A stretch of 5,556 bases of DNA from Propionibacteriaceae bacterium (GTDB taxonomy: Bacteria; Actinomycetota; Actinomycetes; Propionibacteriales; Propionibacteriaceae). The translations under genes and the position numbers were made by a program. Below the pieces are notes generated by a model. The model ran no database searches and had not been told where the DNA came from. It saw only the letters and a list, made by a program, of their open reading frames with translations. Of this stretch, positions 1-5,300 are shown one piece after another. Each line of letters begins with the position of its first letter. Within the stretch, counting starts at the first letter, position 1. The stretch lies in contig DMIX01000043.1 of the NCBI GenBank assembly GCA_003451975.1, positions 1 through 5,556 of the forward strand, given 5' to 3'.

Positions 1-148
1 GCCATGCCTGGATCGATTCCAGGTGGAAGAGGCGCTACGCACTCTGATTCGCAAGAGTTGCAATGGTGATGCGGTCGCTTCGGAGGATCTCTACCTGCGG
101 GTGCGCTCCACGATCACCCGCACGACCATCATCACCGACGCCGAATAG
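1..148 (+). CDS. rsrA: Mycothiol-system anti-sigma factor (RsrA/RshA type), C-terminal fragment
   Basis: Partial gene: the reading frame enters from the left edge (first full codon at base 2) and ends at TAG 146-148, leaving 48 residues. The fragment starts Pro-Cys-Leu, which fits the last cysteine of the H-x3-C-x2-C zinc site of RsrA/RshA. It continues with a 'VEEALRTLIRKSCNGD' helix like the region of mycobacterial RshA that carries a second conserved Cys, and ends 'RSTITRTTIITDAE', close to the RshA tail '(R)RTTII'. Family knowledge: these zinc anti-sigma proteins hold SigR/SigH inactive in the cytosol and release it when their thiols are oxidised. The zinc-site His and first Cys lie outside the window. 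I infer that a sigR/sigH gene sits just to the left, as is usual. The match is recalled from memory and short, so the family is likely but the exact orthology is less sure. Confidence 0.78.
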   Translation, partial: PCLDRFQVEEALRTLIRKSCNGDAVASEDLYLRVRSTITRTTIITDAE

Positions 149-164
149 GGCGCCGGAAATACCT

Positions 165-189
165 CGGCCCCCGTCGATGACGGGGGCCG
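165..189. terminator. Bidirectional intrinsic terminator hairpin
   Basis: Perfect 11-bp inverted repeat, CGGCCCCCGTC / GACGGGGGCCG, with a 3-base GAT loop. It lies between the stop codons of two convergent genes, 16 bases after the anti-sigma stop and 39 bases beyond the bL37 stop. A moderately T-rich run (TTGTGGTTTCT, 190-200) follows on the + strand. On the - strand the base of the stem is followed by AGGTATTTCC, a weaker tract. Position and symmetry suggest it serves both transcripts; termination itself is inferred. Confidence 0.85.
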
Positions 190-228
190 TTGTGGTTTCT
201 CAGGTCGACACCGTGACGGTGCCGATGA

Positions 229-303
229 TCAAGCGTTGGGACGCTTGCCGTGGTTAGCGTTGTTCTTGCGACGAGAACGGCGCTTGCGACCGGTCTTACC
301 CAT
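229..303 (-). CDS. 50S ribosomal protein bL37 (24 aa)
   Basis: A 24-codon gene, ATG at 303-301 and TGA at 231-229. The protein begins MGKTGRKRRSRRKNNANHG and ends KRPNA; 11 of 24 residues are Arg or Lys. This is the signature of the tiny actinobacterial large-subunit protein bL37, known from mycobacterial ribosome structures to sit within 23S rRNA; older annotations call it a COX24/AURKAIP1-like or hypothetical protein. A strong Shine-Dalgarno sequence 6 bases upstream of the ATG supports the start. It is transcribed away from pdtaS and towards the anti-sigma gene, and the shared hairpin at 165-189 lies downstream. No other function needs to be invoked: length, charge pattern and the MGKTGRKRR start all fit the family. 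Confidence 0.93.
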   Translation of the reverse strand: MGKTGRKRRSRRKNNANHGKRPNA

Positions 304-308
304 CGGGG

Positions 309-315
309 TCTCCTC
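309..315 (-). promoter_or_regulatory. Ribosome binding site of bL37
   Basis: On the - strand the bases read GAGGAGA, an almost ideal anti-16S match, with 6 bases between it and the ATG at 303. It decides the start of this very short gene and is the main evidence, besides the protein sequence, that the gene is translated. Confidence 0.85.
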
Positions 316-343
316 GTTTCGGATTAGGCGTCAGCAGACGCGA

Positions 344-377
344 GGACCCATTCTGCCAGCGTCGGCAGCGAGGGTCC
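344..377. repeat. Nested stem-loop in the divergent bL37/pdtaS spacer
   Basis: Outer arms GGACCC (344-349) and GGGTCC (372-377) enclose inner arms CTGCC (353-357) and GGCAG (364-368). The two stems are separated by a symmetrical 3x3 internal loop (ATT/CGA) and capped by a 6-base loop. A smaller hairpin, GCGTC-AGCA-GACGC, lies beside it at 328-341. The structure sits between the two divergent genes, 25 bases upstream of the pdtaS ATG and 40 upstream of the bL37 ATG. It could be an operator or a transcript structure. If pdtaS is leaderless it would be outside that mRNA and would act as DNA. The function is unknown. Confidence 0.5.
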
Positions 378-389
378 AACCGGCGGGGA

Positions 390-395
390 TAGGGT
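390..395 (+). promoter_or_regulatory. Candidate -10 box for pdtaS, leaderless geometry
   Basis: TAGGGT fits the actinobacterial -10 pattern TAnnnT. Exactly 7 bases (TCAGGAC) separate it from the ATG at 403, so transcription would begin at or next to the start codon. No usable Shine-Dalgarno sequence is present: the only AGGA (398-401) is 1 base from the ATG, too close. No good -35 hexamer is visible, which is common for such promoters. Transcription start at A403 is an inference from geometry. Confidence 0.5.
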
Positions 396-402
396 TCAGG
401 AC

Positions 403-1851
403 ATGAAGACCCGCGACCAGCTACCGGATACTCCGCCGGAACTGAGTTCCGCCGATCAAGCATGGATGAATCGTCTGGTCGACGAATGGTCGCTGTTGGC
501 GGATCTGGCCTTCGCCGATCTCGTGCTGTGGTGTCCGACGGCCGACGAACAGGTTTACCGTGCGATTGCGCAGGTGCGTCCGAATACCGGTCCGACGGCC
601 TTGGAAGAGGACCTGGTCGGCACCCAGATCAGCTACGAACCCGACCAGCTGGTTGCGCAGGCCTTCGAGAGCGGCACCATTCAGCACACCGATGATCATC
701 GGATCCATGCCGGGGTGCCCGTCGACGTCACCGCGATCCCGGTGATGGACGGTCGTCGGTGTCTGGCTGTGGTGGAGATGCACTCCAACCGGGTGGGGCT
801 GCGATCGCCGGGTGCTCTGGAGGACGCCTATCTGGAGGCCGCTGAGCTGCTGGTCGGCATGGTGTCGCGGCGCCAGTTTCCGCTGCCGGGGGAGCGTCGG
901 GTGCCGTGGGTCTCTCCCCGGGTGGGCGACGGCATGATCCGGGTCGACCGAGCCGGCGTCATTCGCTACGCCAGCCCGAACGCGGTCAGTGCATTCCGCC
1001 GGATGGGTCTGACCAGCGACCTTTTCGGGGAGGACTTCATCTCGCTGAGCCGCTCGATGCTGCGGGGGCCGGTGGAGCGATCAGTGAAGGACCAACTCAC
1101 CGGGGTCGGCACTACCGAAGTGGATCTGGAGACCGATCGCGCCAATGTGCGTATCCGGGTGCTGCCGTTGTTGGACGGCAATCAGAATGCCGGCTACGTG
1201 GTGCTCAGCCGAGACACGACCGAGCTGCGTTCGCGAGAACGTCAATTGGTCAATAAGGATGCGACGATTCGCGAGATCCATCACCGGGTGAAGAACAATC
1301 TGCAGACTGTGGCGGCGTTGCTGCGGCTGCAGTCGCGGCGTATCTCCTCCGCCGAAGCGAAAGCGGCATTGGACGATGCCATGCAGCGGGTCTCGTCGAT
1401 CGCTGTGGTGCACGAGATTCTCAGCCAGGGGTTCGACTCCGAAGTGATGTTTGATGAGGTGGCCGACCGCCTGCTCCGCATGGTCAGTGACGTTGCTGCC
1501 ACCGGCGGTACGGTACGGATCATCCGTCAGGGCAGCTTCGGCTCGGTTCCTGCCGAGGTGGCGACCAGTCTGTCGTTGGTGCTGACCGAGTTATGCCAGA
1601 ACGCCATCGAACACGGACTGGGCAGCAATGCCGGCCAGGTTCTGGTCATTCCGCAACGGCGTGACGGTTGGCTGACGGTGGAGGTGGAGAACTTCGGCGA
1701 GCCGCTTCCCGAGGACTTCAACCTGGCTGATTCGACCAGCCTGGGATTGTCCATCGTCCACACCCTGATCGCAGATTTGGGCGGCGAGTTCACGCTGAGT
1801 TCGAACGATGATTCGACGATTGCAGCGATTCGGGTGCCGCTCAATCGGTGA
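403..1851 (+). CDS. pdtaS: Cytosolic sensor histidine kinase PdtaS (GAF-PAS-HisKA_2-HATPase)
   Basis: The 482-residue protein aligns along its length with M. tuberculosis PdtaS (Rv3220c, about 500 aa), sharing 'RPNTGPT' (59-65), 'SPRVGDG' (171-177), 'YASPNA' (189-194) and 'KDATIREIHHRVKNNLQTVA' from 285. Domains: GAF about 25-155, PAS about 170-272, HisKA_2 dimerisation domain about 285-365, HATPase about 375-480. The phosphoacceptor is expected in the His293-His294 pair (H-R-x-K-N motif, His294 most likely). The N-box is 'ELCQNAIEHG' with Asn400, and 'SLGLSIV' (446-452) is the G2 region. No transmembrane segment or signal peptide is visible, so it is soluble. In mycobacteria PdtaS phosphorylates PdtaR, an ANTAR-domain antiterminator; no pdtaR is in this window. 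The ATG at 403 is chosen because the N-terminus lines up with the mycobacterial one. Two oddities: the GAF cysteines reported as metal/NO-responsive in mycobacteria are absent, and the G1 box reads N-F-G-E-P instead of D-x-G-x-G. Confidence 0.93.
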   Translation: MKTRDQLPDTPPELSSADQAWMNRLVDEWSLLADLAFADLVLWCPTADEQVYRAIAQVRPNTGPTALEEDLVGTQISYEPDQLVAQAFESGTIQHTDDHRIHAGVPVDVTAIPVMDGRRCLAVVEMHSNRVGLRSPGALEDAYLEAAELLVGMVSRRQFPLPGERRVPWVSPRVGDGMIRVDRAGVIRYASPNAVSAFRRMGLTSDLFGEDFISLSRSMLRGPVERSVKDQLTGVGTTEVDLETDRANVRIRVLPLLDGNQNAGYVVLSRDTTELRSRERQLVNKDATIREIHHRVKNNLQTVAALLRLQSRRISSAEAKAALDDAMQRVSSIAVVHEILSQGFDSEVMFDEVADRLLRMVSDVAATGGTVRIIRQGSFGSVPAEVATSLSLVLTELCQNAIEHGLGSNAGQVLVIPQRRDGWLTVEVENFGEPLPEDFNLADSTSLGLSIVHTLIADLGGEFTLSSNDDSTIAAIRVPLNR

Positions 1852-1857
1852 GTGGAC

Positions 1858-2118
1858 TCAGCTCTTGGCGTTGTTGCGGACTCGCATCCGGGCGGCGCGC
1901 CGTTTCATGGCTCGACGCTCATCTTCGCTCAGACCACCCCACACGCCATGATCCTGGCCTGCGTCCAAAGCCCACTGCAGACAGGCCTCACGCACATCGC
2001 AGCGGCGACAGATCTTCTTCGCCTCTGCGATCTGCATCAGGGCCGGTCCGGTGTTGCCGATCGGGAAAAACAGCTCCGGGTCTTCGGTCAAGCAGGCAGC
2101 CCGATGGCGCCAGTCCAT
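1858..2118 (-). CDS. whiB1: WhiB1-type 4Fe-4S transcriptional regulator
   Basis: The 86-residue protein starts MDWRHRAACLTEDPELFFPI, almost the same as mycobacterial WhiB1 (84 aa). The four cluster ligands are Cys9, Cys37, Cys40 and Cys46 (C-x27-C-x2-C-x5-C). The family glycine turn G-V-W-G-G is at 58-62, followed by 'SEDERRAMKRR' and a basic tail. Aromatic residues known to pack the WhiB1-SigA interface (Trp3, Phe17, Phe18, Trp60) are present. Family knowledge: WhiB1 binds region 4 of the housekeeping sigma factor in the cytosol, and its cluster reacts with nitric oxide, switching DNA binding and repression. The start is set by an AGGAG 10 bases upstream and by the conserved N-terminus; the frame runs open further upstream but without family similarity. 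It follows kgd on the same strand with a 238-base gap, so it probably has its own promoter, and it converges on pdtaS with a 6-bp gap. Confidence 0.96.
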   Translation of the reverse strand: MDWRHRAACLTEDPELFFPIGNTGPALMQIAEAKKICRRCDVREACLQWALDAGQDHGVWGGLSEDERRAMKRRAARMRVRNNAKS

Positions 2119-2127
2119 GAATGAACC

Positions 2128-2133
2128 ACTCCT
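2128..2133 (-). promoter_or_regulatory. Ribosome binding site of whiB1
   Basis: The - strand reads AGGAGT, with 10 bases between the AGGAG and the ATG at 2118. The spacing is slightly long but acceptable. It supports the MDWRH start over the longer open frame that extends upstream. Confidence 0.75.
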
Positions 2134-2196
2134 ATAAGTCGTTGGGGGCCGTTGCGGCCGACCACTGGGTGACCGGCGTGGAGATCGGCTCACTCC

Positions 2197-2227
2197 ACAG
2201 TACAGACTGACAACTTTAGCCTGTAAG
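2197..2227 (-). promoter_or_regulatory. Weak candidate promoter of whiB1
   Basis: On the - strand CTTACA (2227-2222) resembles a -35 box, 4 of 6 to TTGACA. A 17-base spacer separates it from TGTACT (2204-2199), 4 of 6 to TATAAT; an overlapping TACTGT (2202-2197) fits TAnnnT at 19 bases. TAAAGT (2218-2213) is another possible -10. The resulting leader would be about 70-85 bases. A short inverted repeat (GTGGAG-N9-CTCCAC, 2178-2198) abuts the -10. That a promoter lies in this spacer is likely; the exact boxes are uncertain. Confidence 0.35.
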
Positions 2228-2236
2228 CACAAGGGA
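2227..2236. repeat. 10-bp direct repeat, copy 1
   Basis: GCACAAGGGA (+ strand), identical to 2314-2323. On the - strand it reads TCCCTTGTGC, and its last base overlaps the edge of the candidate whiB1 -35 region. Similarity extends weakly on both sides: about 15 of 20 positions match in the aligned 20-base blocks. It may be a protein-binding half-site or chance. Confidence 0.45.
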
Positions 2237-2244
2237 TGACACCC

Positions 2245-2256
2245 GATGTGCACATC
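2245..2256. promoter_or_regulatory. 12-bp perfect palindrome upstream of whiB1
   Basis: GATGTGCACATC is its own reverse complement. It lies about 18 bases upstream of the candidate whiB1 -35 box, a position suited to an activator. It contains TGTG/CACA half-sites, but with no spacer, unlike the TGTGA-N6-TCACA site of CRP-type regulators that controls whiB1 in mycobacteria. The binding protein is unknown. Confidence 0.4.
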
Positions 2257-2303
2257 TGCGAAGCTCGCTGTCCTGCGGGCAACCGGATGGACGTTACCCG
2301 TAG

Positions 2304-2333
2304 CTGGGCGTGGGCACAAGGGACCACGCCCAG
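2304..2333 (-). terminator. Probable kgd terminator hairpin
   Basis: Perfect 10-bp inverted repeat, CTGGGCGTGG / CCACGCCCAG, with a 10-base loop, 23 bases downstream of the kgd stop. There is no U-tract after it on the - strand (CTACGGGTAACG follows). That is common for actinobacterial terminators but means some read-through into whiB1 is possible. The loop is exactly the second copy of the 10-bp direct repeat. Confidence 0.65.
2314..2323. repeat. 10-bp direct repeat, copy 2
   Basis: GCACAAGGGA, identical to 2227-2236, with 77 bases between the copies, and filling precisely the loop of the hairpin at 2304-2333. Confidence 0.45.
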
Positions 2334-2356
2334 TATTGAACTCCCCAAGCGGTGAA

Positions 2357-5300
2357 TCAGTCGGTGAGAGCCGTCCGGAGAAGTTCCTCCTCCTGAGCGA
2401 GGTGCAGCTTGATCGAACCGACCGACGGCGCCGAGGCTGCTGGCCGGGTGACGGGCGTCAGCTTCAGCTCGTAGCCGGGCAACTGCGCCGCCATGGCCTG
2501 GGGCAGGTGCAACTGCAGGAACCACCAAGCCCCTTGATTCTCCGGCTCGTCCTGCACCCAGCGGATGTCGGACACCTGCGGATACTTGGCCAGCTCCGCG
2601 GCGAGCTCGGGTGCCGGGATCGGGTACAACCGTTCCAGCGACATGATGGCGACTTCCTGCTCCAAACCGGCCTTCTCGCGGGCTGCGACCAACTCCCAGC
2701 GAATCTTGCCCGAGCAGATCAGGATGCGCTTGACGGTCGTCGGATCGGTGATGGACGGATCGCCCTGGGCCGGCTGCCAGCGCCCCTGGGTGAACTCCTC
2801 GATCGGCGAGGCTGCCATCTTGGAGCGCAGCATCGACTTCGGCGTGGCGACCACCACCGGGCGGTGCCAGTTCACATAGGCGTGGGTGCGCAGCAGATGG
2901 AAGAAGCTGGCCGGAGTTGAGGGCTGGCTGACCGCCAACGCTCCTTCCGAGCACAGGGTGAGCCAGCGTTCCAAGCGTGCTGAGGAGTGATCGGGGCCCT
3001 GACCCTCGTAACCGTGGGGGAGCAGCAGCACCACTCCGGACTTCTGAGTCCACTTGGCATTGCCTGAGGAGATGAACTCATCGGCGATGGTCTGAGCGCC
3101 GTCGGCGAAGTCGCCGAACTGGGCCTCCCACAACACCAAGGCGTCTGGTGCGGCCACGGAATAGCCGTACTCGAAACCCATGCCTGCGTACTCGCTCAGC
3201 AGCGAGTCGAAGACGTGGAACCCGCCCTGGTCGGCGCTGAGGTGCTTCAGTGGCACATAGGCCTTGGACGTCACCCGGTCGATGATCGCGGCGAATCGCT
3301 GGCTGAAGGTGCCCCGCCGGGAGTCCTGGCCGGCCAGGCGAACCGGGCGACCCTCCATCAACAGCGAGGCGTAGGCCAGCAGTTCGGCAGTGGCCCAATC
3401 CACCGGGCCGGTGCGCAGACTCTCGGCGCGCCGCTCAAGTTGCTTGAGAACCTTCGGGTGGGGCGTGAAGCCTTCCGGGAATCGCAGATGCGCCCGTGCC
3501 ACCGCCTCCATCACATCAGTGGTGATGGCGGTGCCGCGATCGGCACCCAACTTCGGCGGATAGTAGGGGGCCTTCGGCTCCTCCGCCGGGGTGTCGGCAG
3601 CCTCGCGCACCTCGCGGAAGACGCCCTCCATGCGGTCGCGGAACCTGGCCAGGACCTGTTCGGCATCCTCGGTGGTGATGTCTCCGCGTCCGATGAGAGC
3701 TTCGGTGTACAGCTTGCGGGTGGAGCGCTTCTGCTCGATCAGGTCGTACATCAGCGGCTGCGTGAAGCTCGGGTCATCACCCTCGTTGTGGCCCCGACGC
3801 CGGTAGCAGACCAGATCCACCACCACATCGCGGTTGAAGCGCTGTCGGTAGTCGAAGGCGATCTGGGCGACCCGCGCCACGGCCTCGGGGTCGTCGCCGT
3901 TCACATGGAAGATCGGCGCTCCGATGGTCTTGGCCACGTCGGTGGAGTACACCGAGGAGCGCGAATCGACCGGAGACGTGGTGAAACCGACCTGGTTGTT
4001 CACCACCAGGTGGATGGTGCCGCCGGTCTTGTAGGCGCGCAGTTGGCTCATCTGCAGGGTCTCGTAGACCACGCCCTGCCCGGCGAAGGCGGCATCACCA
4101 TGCATCAGCACGGGCAACACCGGCCAGTCGGGACGCTTGCCGATGCGATCGATCTTCGCCCGCGCAATGCCTTCCACGACCGGATTGACCGCCTCCAGGT
4201 GGGAGGGGTTGGCGGCCACCGAGGCTTTGACGGTGCGTCCGCTGGCTGCGGTGAACTCGCCCTCGGCACCCAGGTGGTATTTCACATCGCCGGAACCTTG
4301 CGGCAGCCGGGGATCGTAGTTGCCCTGGAATTCCCGGAAGATCTGACCGTAGGACTTGCCGATGATATTGGCCAAGACATTCAGCCGGCCGCGGTGTGGC
4401 ATGCCGATGATGACCTCATCGATGTTGTCATTGGCGGCGCGCTCACAGGTCTCGTCGAGGAAGACGATCGCGGATTCGCCGCCCTCCAAGGAGAATCGCT
4501 TCTGGCCGACGAATTTGGTTTGCAGGAAGGTCTCGAAGACTTCGGCCTCATTGAGCTTGTCCAGGATTCGTAGATGCTCTTCCTTCGGCCAGGGCACGAA
4601 GGGTTGCTCGAAGCGATCCTGAATCCAGGAACGCTGCTCGTCGTCGGCGATGTGCATGTACTCCACGCCGACGGTACGGCAATAGGAGCCACGCAGCCGG
4701 GCGAGGATTTCGCGAAGTGCGAGTTTCTTTCCACCCAAGCCACCGAAGTTGCCGACCGAGAACTCGCGATCAAGATCCCACAGGGTCAGGCCGTGGAGTT
4801 CCAGGTCGAGTTCGGGGTGGCTGCGCTGACGGTATTCCAGCGGGTCGAGGTCGGCCAGGTAATGGCCCAGGCTGCGATAGGCGTTGATCAACGAGAAGAC
4901 CCGGGCGCTGGGCGGAATTGCACTGGCGCTCTCCTCGGAGATGTCGGTGCTCCACCGCACCGGGGTGTACGGCACCCGCAGCGAGTCGAAGATCTGGTCG
5001 TAGAAGTCGTGTTGGCCGATGAGCAACTGATGGATGTACCGCAGAAACTCACCGGACTGGGCGCCCTGGATCACGCGATGGTCATAGGTCGAGGTCAAGG
5101 TGGTGACCTTGGAGACACCCAGGCGCGTGATGCGAGAAGGGTTGACTCCTTGGAATTCCGGCGGATAGTCGATCGAGCCCACACCGAGAATGACGCCTTG
5201 GCCGCTCATGAGGCGCGGCACCGAGTGGTTGGTGCCGATGCCGCCGGGGTTGGTCAACGATGCCGTCGATCCGGCGAAGTCGGATACTTCGAGCTTGCCG

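Noticed and set aside
63..257. 64-codon + strand frame over the anti-sigma tail and hairpin
   Set aside because: It is out of frame with the anti-sigma coding sequence and runs through the terminator hairpin and the bL37 gene.
2178..2198. Inverted repeat GTGGAG-N9-CTCCAC as a riboswitch or attenuator in the whiB1 leader
   Set aside because: The arms are only 6 bp, it overlaps the candidate -10 box, and no alternative pairing or leader peptide is visible.
2281..2303. SigR/SigH-type promoter (GGGTAA ... GTTG) on the - strand
   Set aside because: The spacing of 10 bases is far from the 16-20 bases these sigma factors need.
2119..2319. Upstream extension of the whiB1 frame to a 153-residue protein
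   Set aside because: The extra N-terminal residues show no WhiB similarity and cross the promoter region; the ribosome binding site and the conserved MDWRH start support the 86-residue form.
2190..3053. 287-codon - strand frame overlapping the kgd 3' end
   Set aside because: It is in a different frame from kgd, low-complexity in Arg/Gly/Ala/Ser, and runs through the terminator and the whiB1 spacer; it is a shadow frame.
3215..4573. 452-codon open frame on the + strand, opposite kgd
   Set aside because: It lies entirely antisense to clearly conserved Kgd E1 coding sequence, has no family-like motifs or evident ribosome binding site, and long antisense frames are common in GC-rich genes.
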